Assembly (NCBI RefSeq): GCF_900113735.1
Contig: NZ_FOQM01000013.1
Coordinates: forward strand, 62,001-126,000
DNA from: Bradyrhizobium sp. Gha
GTDB lineage: Bacteria; Pseudomonadota; Alphaproteobacteria; Rhizobiales; Xanthobacteraceae
Direction of reading: 5' to 3'
DNA length: 64,000 nucleotides
How positions within the stretch are numbered: position 1 is the stretch's first letter; each line of letters begins with the position of its first letter. Below the pieces are notes generated by a model. It was not told where the DNA came from and searched no databases. It was given only the letters and a program-made list of their open reading frames with translations. Below are positions 9,166 to 17,744 of this stretch, one piece after another. The position numbers were made by a program, and so were the translations under genes.

Positions 9166-10305
9166 TTACCTCTCGTTCGTAAACACGATCGTGCCTGATG
9201 CGGCGAACATGCCGCCAACGCCGTGACACACGGAAATCTTCGCGCCAGGGACCTGCGCCGGCGCGATGCCGCGCATCTGACGCACGCTCTCCTGGAGCGC
9301 GTACATGCCGTACATGCCGGAATGCATGTAGCTCAATCCGCCGCCGTTGGTGTTGAGCGGCAGTTTTCCGCCCGGTCGCGTGTGGCCGTCGGCGATGAAC
9401 TTGCCGGTCTCTTCATGCGGCATGAAGCCGAGATCGCCGAGGCCGAACAACGGCAGATGTGCAAAAGCGTCGTAGATCATGAGGTGATCGACGTCCCTGT
9501 GCGCGATGCCGGCCTCCTTGAAGGCGAGAGGCCCTGCAGTCTTGAACGCGCGCGAGGAGTTGAACGTCTCCATCTGGCTCACCATCGGCGTTTCCACGCT
9601 CTCGCCGGTGCCCATGATGTAGACGGGCCTGCGCGGAAAATCATTGGCGCGGTCGGCCGAGGTCAGGATCAGCGCGCCGCCGCCGTCAGTGACGAGGCAG
9701 CACTGCAGCAGCCGGAACGGATAGGCGATCATGCGCGAGTTGAGGACATCGGCGACCGTGATCGGGTCCTTCATCATCGCGCGCGGATTTCTCGCGGCCC
9801 ATTCACGCTGCACCACCGCGACCGAGGCAAGCTGCTCATGGGTGATGCCGTGGCTCTTCATGAAACGCAGCACGGGGATCGGGAACATGCTGGGCGGGCC
9901 GTACACACCATAGGGGGCCTCGAACTGGCCCTGCAGGCTGTCGGCCGGGATCGAGCGTGGCGCCTTGCCGATCATCGACTTGCCGCTCTCGGCATGCGTG
10001 ATCAGCACGGTCTTGCACAGGCCGGCCTCGATCGCCGCAGCCGCATGGCGGACGTGCAGCATGAAGGAGCAGCCGCCGACAGAAGTGCCGTCCACCCAGG
10101 TCGGCTTGATACCGAGATAATGGCAGACCTGCTGCGGTGTCTCGACCGCGGTCGCAAAACCGTCGATGTCCGACAGCTTCAACCCGGCGTCCGCGATGGC
10201 GTTGAGCGCCGCGTCCGCGTGAAGCTGGAGCTGCGACATGTTGGGGATGACGCCGAGCTCGGTGGTCTCGGCCGCACCGACGACGGCAACCTGGTTCATG
10301 CGCAT
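9166..10305 (-). CDS. Thiolase-fold protein, SCP2/lipid-transfer-protein-type
   Basis: A 379-aa thiolase-superfamily protein of the branch annotated as lipid-transfer protein or acetyl-CoA acetyltransferase. SVGGCSFMLHV (about residues 76-86) lies where thiolases carry the nucleophilic cysteine. NTNGGGLSYMHSGMYG and CHGVGGMFAASGTIV near the C-terminus supply the usual His/Gly elements. The ATG at 10305 has GGGG six nt upstream; an in-frame ATG two codons later is also possible. The adjacent DUF35 partner, 3 nt upstream, recalls the Ltp2-ChsH2 aldolase of steroid side-chain degradation, so either thiolysis or retro-aldol cleavage is possible. Confidence 0.82.
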   Translation of the reverse strand: MRMNQVAVVGAAETTELGVIPNMSQLQLHADAALNAIADAGLKLSDIDGFATAVETPQQVCHYLGIKPTWVDGTSVGGCSFMLHVRHAAAAIEAGLCKTVLITHAESGKSMIGKAPRSIPADSLQGQFEAPYGVYGPPSMFPIPVLRFMKSHGITHEQLASVAVVQREWAARNPRAMMKDPITVADVLNSRMIAYPFRLLQCCLVTDGGGALILTSADRANDFPRRPVYIMGTGESVETPMVSQMETFNSSRAFKTAGPLAFKEAGIAHRDVDHLMIYDAFAHLPLFGLGDLGFMPHEETGKFIADGHTRPGGKLPLNTNGGGLSYMHSGMYGMYALQESVRQMRGIAPAQVPGAKISVCHGVGGMFAASGTIVFTNER

Positions 10306-10308
10306 GCC

Positions 10309-10722
10309 TTACCCCTTCGCCGGACGGAACACGGGGAGGGTGATCTTGTCGTCGAGCGCCTCGAAGGCGACCTCGAGCTTCATGTCGAGCTCGAGTGCCT
10401 CAGGCGTCTGCGGACAGTCGATGATGTTGCTCATCATGCGCGGCCCCTCGGCGAGTTCGACCACGGCGATCGCGTAAGGCGGCGTGAAGCCAGGTGCGGC
10501 GGGGCGATGGTTGATCACGTAGCTGTAGAGGAAACCCTTGCCGCTCGCCTTGAAGACAGAGACCTTGCGCGAGGCGCAGGTCGGGCAGAACGGACGCGGC
10601 GGGAAATAGACATGCGCGCAGGCGTCGCAGCGTTGCAGGCGCAATTCGCCGGCTTTCGTGCCCTCCCAGAAATGCTGGGTTTCCGGCGTCGGTTTCGGTC
10701 GCGCGCGCTGCGGTTCGGCCAT
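10309..10722 (-). CDS. Zn-ribbon/OB-fold protein (DUF35) partner of thiolase
   Basis: A 137-aa protein with an N-terminal rubredoxin-like zinc ribbon (CDACAHVYFPPRPFCPTC, two CxxC pairs at about residues 32-49) followed by an OB-fold with GKGFLYSYVI and YAIAVVELAEGPRM. DUF35 proteins bind acyl-CoA and often form obligate complexes with thiolase-like partners. The ATG at 10722 is preferred to one 33 nt upstream because GGGAGGAG lies about 10 nt before it. First gene of the DUF35-thiolase-SDR operon, divergent from the ABC transporter. Confidence 0.85.
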   Translation of the reverse strand: MAEPQRARPKPTPETQHFWEGTKAGELRLQRCDACAHVYFPPRPFCPTCASRKVSVFKASGKGFLYSYVINHRPAAPGFTPPYAIAVVELAEGPRMMSNIIDCPQTPEALELDMKLEVAFEALDDKITLPVFRPAKG

Positions 10723-10929
10723 CTCGGCAGCTCCTCCCAGGGGCGAAAGCCTCATGCTCGCGCCGTTTCAATCTTGATGCGCCAATTGACTGTCGCGCGT
10801 CAACGGTCCAGCACTGAGGTCTGCAAACCATGTATTCCACCATGCGCACAATTGCGGTTGGCATGCTTGTGTGTCAGTAGGGCCGCACGGTACATTGATG
10901 CCGAGACAAGAAGAGATCGGGAGGATTCC

Positions 10930-12177
10930 ATGTTGAGAACACTGGGCGTTGCGCTGATTGCAGGTCTGACCTTCGCTGCGCCGGCCCTTGCTGCGGACGC
11001 GCCGGCCGAGATCAAGATCGGCACGCTCTACGCGTCGAGCGGCCGCTATGCCTCGATCTCCATGCCGGTTCATTATGGACTGAAGCTGTGGGTCGAACAG
11101 AAGAACGCCGAGGGCGGCGTCTATGTGAAGGCGTTCGACAAGAAGATCCCGATCAAGCTCGTTGCCTATGACGACCAGAGCAATACGGCGACCGCGGCGA
11201 CCCTGTACAATCAGCTCATCACCCAGGACAAGGTCGATCTTCTGGTTGCCGATTCCGGCTCGGTGCTGACCGCGCCTGCGGTCGCGATTGCCCGCGACCA
11301 CAAGATGTTCCTGTTCGACCAGACCGGCACGGGCGCAAGCTTCTTCTCCAAGGACAATCCCTATATCGCCCTGATGGCTGACCCGGTGTCGACCATCTGG
11401 CCGAAGCCGGTCGCCGATTTCGTGTCGCATGATGGGCCTGGCCTCGGCATCAAGAAGATCGCGATTCTCTACGCGACCAACGAGTTCACGGGCACGCAGG
11501 CGAATGCCTTCCGCAAATTCGTCAAGGACTCGGGCGCGCCGATCGAGATCGTCTACGATCAGGGTGTTCCGACCGAGACGACCAACTACACCGTCATCAT
11601 CAACAACATCGCCAACACGAATCCGGATGCGGTGATTCACTTCGGCTATGCGCCGAACGACATCGCGTTCCTTCGCAACGTCCAGGACGTCGGCGTCAAT
11701 TTCAAGATGCTGTTCTCGATCTATGCGGGTCTGGAAACGGAGCTGCTCGAAAAGAACGTCGGCGCAAAGGGCCTCGAGCACGTCTTCACCTACGTTCCGC
11801 CGCAGGAGCTGAAATATCCCGTGAACTTCGGGATGAACATGGACGAGTACAAAGCGGCCTGGGACAAGAAATATACCGACGGCAAGGTCGAGTTCGGCTT
11901 CAACTCGGTCGCCGGATATACGACGGCTCTGGTGATCGAAAAGACCCTGTCAGTCGCGACCAGCCTCGATCAGCTGGAGCTGCGCAAGGCCGCCTTCAGC
12001 CTGTCCAATCAGCTGAAGACGCTGGACGGGACCTTCGCGCTCGACGAGATGGGCGGCCAGATCGGCGAACTCACGCCACTTGGCCAGCTCGAGCTTGGCG
12101 ATCACGGCCACATCAAGTTCATCTCGATCTACCCTCACGAGACGGCGACCGGAAAACCGGTTTATCCGCGGCCATGA
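10930..12177 (+). CDS. Branched-chain amino-acid type ABC transporter substrate-binding protein
   Basis: Periplasmic binding protein of 415 aa. The signal peptide MLRTLGVALIAGLTFAAPAL is cleaved around ALA-ADA. A periplasmic-binding type 1 (LivJ-like) domain follows, starting EIKIGTLYASSGRYASISMP. The ATG at 10930 follows GGGAGG; the much longer open frame upstream is the antisense of the thiolase operon and not real. It heads a five-gene transporter operon, and the amidase and DUF2848 genes downstream suggest that the ligand is an amide or small nitrogen compound rather than leucine itself. The ligand is inferred from context only. Confidence 0.9.
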   Translation: MLRTLGVALIAGLTFAAPALAADAPAEIKIGTLYASSGRYASISMPVHYGLKLWVEQKNAEGGVYVKAFDKKIPIKLVAYDDQSNTATAATLYNQLITQDKVDLLVADSGSVLTAPAVAIARDHKMFLFDQTGTGASFFSKDNPYIALMADPVSTIWPKPVADFVSHDGPGLGIKKIAILYATNEFTGTQANAFRKFVKDSGAPIEIVYDQGVPTETTNYTVIINNIANTNPDAVIHFGYAPNDIAFLRNVQDVGVNFKMLFSIYAGLETELLEKNVGAKGLEHVFTYVPPQELKYPVNFGMNMDEYKAAWDKKYTDGKVEFGFNSVAGYTTALVIEKTLSVATSLDQLELRKAAFSLSNQLKTLDGTFALDEMGGQIGELTPLGQLELGDHGHIKFISIYPHETATGKPVYPRP

Positions 12178-12217
12178 CAGGGAAACTTGCTGCGCGAAAC
12201 CCGGGAGCCGGCTTGCG

Positions 12218-13144
12218 ATGTTGACCTACGCGTTGGTCGCCGGCGTGCTGTTCGGGCTGTATTTCAGCCTGGTCGGTATGGGACTCAATCTCGTTTTCGG
12301 CGTCATGCGCATCGTCAATCTTGCGCATGGCGACGTGTTGATGCTCGGCGCCTTCGTGGCGCTGGGTGTCGTCACCCTCGCGGGGATAGACCCGCTGTTC
12401 GCGGTGCCGCTGGCATTCGTCCTGTTTCTGCTGGTCGGCACGCTGCTCTATTGGGTGCTGGTGCCCCGCCTGCAGGGATCCACAAATCCGGAGATGCTGT
12501 CTATCATCCTGTTCTTCGGCCTCTCGCAGGTGGTCGAAGCCATCACCACGATCTTCGCCGGCACCAGCGAGCGTTCGATCCAGAGCCGGCTGCTCGGCAC
12601 CGTTTTCTCGACCATCCAGGTGCAGCTGCTCGGCGGCAAGCCTGGGGCGAGCGGTCCCATCCGCATCCTCGGTCAGGGGTTTCCTGCGCCCTGGGTGATC
12701 GCGGCGGCAACGAGCTTGGTCGCGATCGGTCTTGTCTACCTTTATCTCTATCGCACGCGGCTCGGCACCTTGACGCGTGCGGTGATGTCACGACGCGACG
12801 AGGCGCTGGCCTCGGGCATCGACGTCGATCGCGTCTCGGCCGCGGCCTTCGGAATCGGACTCGGGCTTGCTGCGGTTGCCGGCGTGTTTGCGCCATTCAT
12901 GTTCGGCTCGATCACGCCGGCTTTCGGTGCTGACGCGACCGTGACGTCGTTTGCGATCGTCGTGCTGGGCTCGCTCGGCAATCCGCTCGGCACCGCGCTT
13001 GGTGGCGTCGTCTACGGCGTCTGCTACATGATGGTGCAGACCTATCTCAGCTCGTGGGCGGATCTTCTGCCCTATGTGCTGCTGATCCTGATCCTCTTGC
13101 TACGACCGAGCGGCCTGCTTGGAAGGCGGGTGCGCGTTGCCTAG
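12218..13144 (+). CDS. Branched-chain amino-acid type ABC permease (LivH-like)
   Basis: Integral membrane permease of 308 aa with about eight hydrophobic segments. The N-terminal GLYFSLVGMGLNLVFGVMRIVNLAHGD is the LivH hallmark. The later RAVMSRRDEALASGIDVDRV segment carries the cytoplasmic loop that docks on the ATPases. The ATG at 12218 is 40 nt after the binding-protein gene; the following permease starts inside its last codons, so the two are translationally coupled. Confidence 0.92.
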   Translation: MLTYALVAGVLFGLYFSLVGMGLNLVFGVMRIVNLAHGDVLMLGAFVALGVVTLAGIDPLFAVPLAFVLFLLVGTLLYWVLVPRLQGSTNPEMLSIILFFGLSQVVEAITTIFAGTSERSIQSRLLGTVFSTIQVQLLGGKPGASGPIRILGQGFPAPWVIAAATSLVAIGLVYLYLYRTRLGTLTRAVMSRRDEALASGIDVDRVSAAAFGIGLGLAAVAGVFAPFMFGSITPAFGADATVTSFAIVVLGSLGNPLGTALGGVVYGVCYMMVQTYLSSWADLLPYVLLILILLLRPSGLLGRRVRVA

Positions 13145-14057
13145 TGCCGTCAAGCATGTGCTGCTTATCCTGGTGCCGTTGATCGCCGTGTTCGCGATCC
13201 TGCCGGGCCTCTACCAGAATCATTTGCTGCTGTTCAATTTCGTCACGTTCCTGATCCTCGCGCAGGGCGTCAACATCATCTACGGCTTCACCGGCTATCT
13301 ACCCTTCGGCTACGTCGGCTTCTTCGGGGCCGGTGCTTACGGATTTGCGGTGCTGGTGATGCACTACCAGTCGCCGGCGATCGTGGCGGTGCTGGCGGCG
13401 GGGCTGGTCGCCGTCCTGCTCGGCCTCTTGCTGACGCCATTGCTGCGGCTGTCCGGCGCCTATTTTGCCATTGCCAATCTCGCTGCGTCACTGGCCGTGC
13501 TGCATCTCGTCGCGAATCCGGCACTGGAGAGCATCACCAAGGGCCCGTACGGCGTGTCGCTGACGGGCACGTTCAACCCGACATACGCCTACTATGCGGC
13601 CCTGGTCGTGCTGGCGGTGACGGTGGGCGGCGTCGTCTTCCTGAAGAACTCGAGCTTCGGGCTGGCGCTGCAGGCCGTCCGCGAAGACGCGGTGAGCGCG
13701 TCGATGTCCGGGGTCAACGTCGTCAGGATGCGCATCGCCGCGTGGCTCGCGTCGGCGCTGGTGGCGGGCCTCGCCGGCGGCATCTATGCCTGGTACGTCT
13801 CCGTGTTTTATCCCGACAACGTCTTCAGCGGCGATTTCAGCATCTTCGCGATCGTCTTCGCGCTGTTCGGCGGTGTTGCGACGATCTCCGGCCCGATCAT
13901 CGGCGTCCTGATCCTGTACGGCGTCTACAATCTGATCGGATTCACGACTCCGCAATATTTCCAGCTCATCTACGGTCTCCTCATCATGGGGTTGGTGTTG
14001 TTCCTGCCGGCGGGACTGGTCTCGCTGGCGATGCGGAGGGGCTGGAATGTCCCCTGA
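13137..14057 (+). CDS. Branched-chain amino-acid type ABC permease (LivM-like)
   Basis: A 306-aa inner-membrane permease. GFTGYLPFGYVGFFGAGAYG (about residues 45-64) and the docking loop ALQAVREDAVSASMSGVNV are typical of LivM. No ATG is available. I chose the TTG at 13137 because GGAAGG lies 10 nt upstream and the encoded MPSAVKHVLLILVPL begins directly with the first membrane helix; another TTG at 13119 is possible. It overlaps the preceding gene by 8 nt and the next by 11 nt. Confidence 0.88.
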   Translation: MPSAVKHVLLILVPLIAVFAILPGLYQNHLLLFNFVTFLILAQGVNIIYGFTGYLPFGYVGFFGAGAYGFAVLVMHYQSPAIVAVLAAGLVAVLLGLLLTPLLRLSGAYFAIANLAASLAVLHLVANPALESITKGPYGVSLTGTFNPTYAYYAALVVLAVTVGGVVFLKNSSFGLALQAVREDAVSASMSGVNVVRMRIAAWLASALVAGLAGGIYAWYVSVFYPDNVFSGDFSIFAIVFALFGGVATISGPIIGVLILYGVYNLIGFTTPQYFQLIYGLLIMGLVLFLPAGLVSLAMRRGWNVP

Positions 14058-14778
14058 TACGAAACCCGTTCTCAGCGTCCGCAAGCTGGTGAAACGCTTT
14101 GGCGGCTTCGTGGCGCTCGATGGCTTGAGCTTTCATGCCGCGCCCGGTGAAGTGTTGGGGCTGGTCGGTCCGAACGGATCGGGAAAGACCACGGCCATCA
14201 ACGTGATATCAGGCCTCTACGCACCTGATGGCGGAGAGGTCGTGTTCGACGACGTCTCCATCGGCGGCACTGCGTCCCACAAACTTGTCCATCGCGGCAT
14301 CAACCGGACTTTCCAGGTGCCGAAGCCGTTCATGTCGCTGACCGTGCGCGAGAACGTCAGGGTGGCCTTGGCCTACGGGCACGTCGGAGGAACGCCGCCG
14401 GGGCTCGACGCGCTGCTCGACGAATATCGTCTGGCCGCCGTCGCGGATCGTCCGGCCGCCGATCTCAACAGCGCGCAGCAGAAGATGCTGGATCTGGTTC
14501 GCGCTTTGGCCACGCGACCACGCCTGCTGCTGCTCGACGAGCTCGCGGCCGGGCTCAATCCCGCCGAGCTCGACTGGATCGCCGAGCGGATCAAGCAGCT
14601 TGCCGCAAGCGGCATGTCGATCATCGTCGTCGAGCATCTGATGGGCTTCATCGAGCACATCACCGATCGTGTCATCGTCCTCAATGCCGGCAAGGAGATC
14701 TTCGAAGGCAAGCTCGCTGCGGCCGTGAAGGAACCGCAGGTGATCGAGGTGTTCTTGGGAGGCGAGCATGCCGCCTGA
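14047..14778 (+). CDS. ABC transporter ATP-binding protein (LivG-like), degenerate signature motif
   Basis: A 243-aa nucleotide-binding subunit that powers the LivHM-type permeases. Walker A is GPNGSGKTT (residues 41-49), Walker B LLLLDELAAG, and the switch histidine is in VVEHLM. Two motifs depart from the family: the signature, usually LSYGQQ or LSGGQ, reads LNSAQQ with the glycine changed to alanine, and the usual DEP after Walker B is DEL. It may be a weak ATPase paired with the intact LivF-like subunit. Overlaps its neighbours by 11 nt on both sides. Confidence 0.9.
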   Translation: MSPDTKPVLSVRKLVKRFGGFVALDGLSFHAAPGEVLGLVGPNGSGKTTAINVISGLYAPDGGEVVFDDVSIGGTASHKLVHRGINRTFQVPKPFMSLTVRENVRVALAYGHVGGTPPGLDALLDEYRLAAVADRPAADLNSAQQKMLDLVRALATRPRLLLLDELAAGLNPAELDWIAERIKQLAASGMSIIVVEHLMGFIEHITDRVIVLNAGKEIFEGKLAAAVKEPQVIEVFLGGEHAA

Positions 14779-15487
14779 AGCAACGCCTCTTCTTCACGCA
14801 GAAGGCGTCGATGCGGGCTACGGCACCATGCAGGTGCTGTGGGGCGTCGATCTCGATGTCAAAGCCGGCGAGACGGTGCTGCTGCTCGGCGCCAACGGGG
14901 CCGGCAAGACCACGTTCCTGAAATCGCTGGTCGGCCTGGTCGAGGCCCGTCACGGCAGCATCGCGCTGGCCGGGCAGGATATCGCGCATATGCGCTCCAG
15001 CGACCGCATGAAGCTCGGCATGACCTACATGTCGGAGCTCGCGGTGTTTCCCGACCTGTCGATCGAGGAGAATATCCTGGTCGGGGCCCAGGCGCTGGGA
15101 CATGCCAACCCCCGCCGGCGGCTCGACGAGCTCTACGGTTTGTTTCCAGTGCTGCGCGACAAGCGCCGGGACGCGGCGTCCAGCCTGTCGGGCGGACAGC
15201 GCAAGATGCTCGGGATCGCCAAGGCGCTCGCGGCCGAGCCGAAGCTACTCGTCATGGACGAGCCCTCGGCGGGGCTGTCGCCCCTGTTCGTCAAGGAGGT
15301 CATCCGCATTCTGAACGGCCTGCGGGGGCGCGGCATCGCGCTTTTGATCGCCGAGCAGAATATCGGTTTCCTTGAAGTGGCAACGCGCGTATTTGTTCTG
15401 GAAGGCGGGCGCATTCGCTTCTCCGGCACCGTTGCCGAGATGACCGACAACGAGGCGCTGCGGCGCGCCTATTTTGGATTGAAATAG
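14768..15487 (+). CDS. ABC transporter ATP-binding protein (LivF-like)
   Basis: The second ATPase of the transporter, 239 aa. Walker A is GANGAGKTT (41-49), the signature SLSGGQRKMLGIAKAL is intact, Walker B plus D-loop is LLVMDEPSAGLSPLF, and the switch histidine is replaced by glutamine in IAEQNIGFLE, as is usual for LivF. The ATG at 14768 overlaps the LivG-like gene by 11 nt. The amidase starts 43 nt downstream, so the transporter and enzyme genes probably share a transcript. Confidence 0.92.
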   Translation: MPPEATPLLHAEGVDAGYGTMQVLWGVDLDVKAGETVLLLGANGAGKTTFLKSLVGLVEARHGSIALAGQDIAHMRSSDRMKLGMTYMSELAVFPDLSIEENILVGAQALGHANPRRRLDELYGLFPVLRDKRRDAASSLSGGQRKMLGIAKALAAEPKLLVMDEPSAGLSPLFVKEVIRILNGLRGRGIALLIAEQNIGFLEVATRVFVLEGGRIRFSGTVAEMTDNEALRRAYFGLK

Positions 15488-15529
15488 CGCGGCAAATTCT
15501 TGGCCGCGCCCGACGCAGGCGAACCAGAC

Positions 15530-16879
15530 ATGCCGAATGCCCCGACCCTCGCCACATTGGCCGACGACCTCGAAAGTGGCCGCACCACCTCGCGCAAGCT
15601 GGTCGAGGCCTGCATCGCCAGGATTGCCGATCCCGCCGGCGAGGGGCAGCGCGCCTTCATCCATGTCGACAAGGATGCTGCGCTTGCGACCGCCGATGCG
15701 ATGGACGCCTTGCGCAAGGCCAATGCCGCGGCGACGCGCTATGCCGGTATCCCGGTCTCGATCAAGGATCTGTTCGACATCAAGGGCCAGGTGACCCGCG
15801 CCGGGTCCCGCGCGCTCGACGATTCGCCGCCGGCCGAACACGACGCCGCCACGGTGGCGCGGTTGCGCAAGGCCGGCTTCGTCGTGATCGGCCGCACCAA
15901 CATGACCGAGTTCGCCTATTCGGGCATCGGCATCAATCCGCACTATGGCACACCCAAAGGCGCCTGGAACCGGGCCGAGGGCCACGTGCCCGGTGGCTCG
16001 TCCTCTGGCGCCGCGGTTTCCGTGCTGGATGGCATGGCGCATGGCGCGCTCGGCACCGACACCGGCGGCTCCTGCCGCATTCCCGCCGCCTATAACGGCA
16101 TCGTGGGCTACAAGCCGACGCAGCGCCGCGTGCCGTTGGACGGTTCCGTGCCGCTGTCGTTCTCGCTCGACAGCATAGGACCGTTGGCGCGATCGGTCAG
16201 CTGCTGCGCCATTCTCGATGCGGTGCTCGCGAACGAGGCGATCACAGCGCTGAACCCGCGCCCGGTAAAGGGAATGCGGCTGGCAGTGCCGACCACCATC
16301 GCGCTCGAGGATCTCGATTCAGCAGTTTCCGAGACGTTCGAGCGCGCGCTGAAGTCGCTCGCCGATCACGGCGCCATCATCGAGCGGATCGAGATGCCGG
16401 AGTTCCACGACGTCGGCCCGATGAACGCCAAGGGCGGCTTTGCCGCCTCCGAAAGCTTCGCCTGGCATCGCTACCTCATCACCTCCAAGGGCGACGTCTA
16501 CGATCCCCGCGTGTCAGTGCGCATCATGCGCGGCGAGGCGCAGAGCGCGGCCGACTATATCGATCTCCTCAACGAGCGCCGCTCGCTGATTGCGCGGGTC
16601 AACGCCCGCATCGCACTCTTTGACGGGCTGGTGCTGCCGACCACCGCCAACACTCCGCCGAAGATCGCTGATCTCGCCGACGACAAGGCCTTCACCACCC
16701 AAAACATACGCGCGCTGCGCAATTGCACCCTGATCAACATGATCGACGGCTGCGCCATCTCGCTGCCGGCGCATCGCGAGGGCGAGGTGCCCGTCGGCCT
16801 GATGCTTGCAGGCGCCGGTGGATCCGATCGTCGCATCTTCGAGCTTGCTGCCGGCATGGAGGCCGTCATCCGTGTTTGA
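15530..16879 (+). CDS. Amidase-signature family hydrolase
   Basis: Cytoplasmic hydrolase of 449 aa that cleaves a carboxamide to acid and ammonia. The Ser-cisSer-Lys triad is visible: K79 in PVSIKDLF, the GGSSSG loop at 155-160 and nucleophile S181 in GTDTGGSCR. The ATG at 15530 was chosen; a TTG 30 nt upstream is less likely. Its place between a Liv-type transporter and DUF2848 suggests that the imported substrate carries an amide. The substrate cannot be named; GatA itself is unlikely because no gatB/gatC are nearby. Confidence 0.88.
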   Translation: MPNAPTLATLADDLESGRTTSRKLVEACIARIADPAGEGQRAFIHVDKDAALATADAMDALRKANAAATRYAGIPVSIKDLFDIKGQVTRAGSRALDDSPPAEHDAATVARLRKAGFVVIGRTNMTEFAYSGIGINPHYGTPKGAWNRAEGHVPGGSSSGAAVSVLDGMAHGALGTDTGGSCRIPAAYNGIVGYKPTQRRVPLDGSVPLSFSLDSIGPLARSVSCCAILDAVLANEAITALNPRPVKGMRLAVPTTIALEDLDSAVSETFERALKSLADHGAIIERIEMPEFHDVGPMNAKGGFAASESFAWHRYLITSKGDVYDPRVSVRIMRGEAQSAADYIDLLNERRSLIARVNARIALFDGLVLPTTANTPPKIADLADDKAFTTQNIRALRNCTLINMIDGCAISLPAHREGEVPVGLMLAGAGGSDRRIFELAAGMEAVIRV

Positions 16880-17558
16880 TCTCACTTTCACCGTCGACGC
16901 AGAGGATACCACCACGCCGCTGACGCTGGCGGTCGACCAGATGGTCATCGCCGGCTGGACCGGCCGCGATCCCGTTGCGCGCGACAAGCACATCGCCGAG
17001 CTGCAAGAGATGGGTATCGCCCCGCCGGCCTCGACCCCGATCTACTACCGCGCCTCGGCGCGGCGGCTGACCCAGGAAGACAGCATCGAATGCACCGGCG
17101 GAAATTCTTCCGGCGAAGTCGAGTTCGTGCTGATCGGCTGGCAGGGCCGCATCTTCGTCGGCTGCGGCTCCGACCACACCGACCGCAAGGTCGAGGCCTA
17201 CAGCGTGACTGTCTCCAAGCAGATGTGCGACAAGCCGATCGCCTCCACGCTGTGGGAGCTCGAAGACGTCATCGGCCATTGGGACAAGATGATCCTGCGC
17301 TCCTACGCCACGATCGGCGGCGAGCGCGTGCTCTACCAGGAGGGCACGCTGGACGCGATGCTGCCCGTCGCCGATTTGATCGCGCGCGGCTTCGAGGACG
17401 GAAAATTCCCCGACGGCTGCGCCATGTTCGGCGGCACCTTCGCCGCCAAGGGCGGCATCCGCCCCGCCGACCGCTTCGATTTCGAGCTTGAGGATCCCGT
17501 GCTGAAGCGCACGATCAGGCATGGATATGACGTTGTGACCCTGCCGGTGAGGGGCTGA
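16872..17558 (+). CDS. DUF2848 family protein
   Basis: A 228-aa cytoplasmic protein of the DUF2848 family, which commonly lies beside amidases but has no known function. Conserved-looking segments are GNSSGEVEFVLIG, VGCGSDHTDRKVEAYSVTVSKQ and MFGGTFAAKGGIRPADRF. The fold may resemble fumarylacetoacetate hydrolases, but this is only an impression. The GTG at 16872 overlaps the amidase stop by 8 nt; no ATG exists in the appropriate place. Coupled translation suggests that it works with the amidase. Confidence 0.8.
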   Translation: MFDLTFTVDAEDTTTPLTLAVDQMVIAGWTGRDPVARDKHIAELQEMGIAPPASTPIYYRASARRLTQEDSIECTGGNSSGEVEFVLIGWQGRIFVGCGSDHTDRKVEAYSVTVSKQMCDKPIASTLWELEDVIGHWDKMILRSYATIGGERVLYQEGTLDAMLPVADLIARGFEDGKFPDGCAMFGGTFAAKGGIRPADRFDFELEDPVLKRTIRHGYDVVTLPVRG

Positions 17559-17597
17559 TCTCTCTCCAGCCGTCGTGGCGCGCGCAGCCCTCTCCTA

Positions 17598-17684
17598 CGT
17601 CATTGCGAGGAGCACTTGCGACGAAGCAATCCAGACTGGTTCCGCGGTGGGACTCTGGATTGCTTCGCTCCGCTCGCAATGACG
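17598..17684. repeat. Interspersed palindromic repeat (CGTCATTGCGAG type)
   Basis: Starts CGTCATTGCGAGGAGC and ends CTCGCAATGACG, its reverse complement. Inner arms GAAGCAATCCAGA and TCTGGATTGCTTC also pair, giving a hairpin of nearly 90 nt. This type is familiar from Bradyrhizobium and Rhodopseudomonas intergenic DNA. A half copy may lie at about 26338-26360. Confidence 0.75.
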
Positions 17685-17744
17685 GAGAGGGACTCATCGG
17701 AAATCGGGTGGCGGAATGAACGTCCGGCTGCGAAGGTGATTGCT

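Noticed and set aside
10756..10929. Sigma-54 promoter (TTGGCATGCTTG) before the ABC transporter
   Set aside because: The GG-to-GC spacing and the -12 element do not fit the sigma-54 consensus.
9223..10929. N-terminal extension of the ABC substrate-binding protein
   Set aside because: The open frame is antisense to the thiolase and DUF35 genes, and the signal peptide begins exactly at the ATG at 10930.
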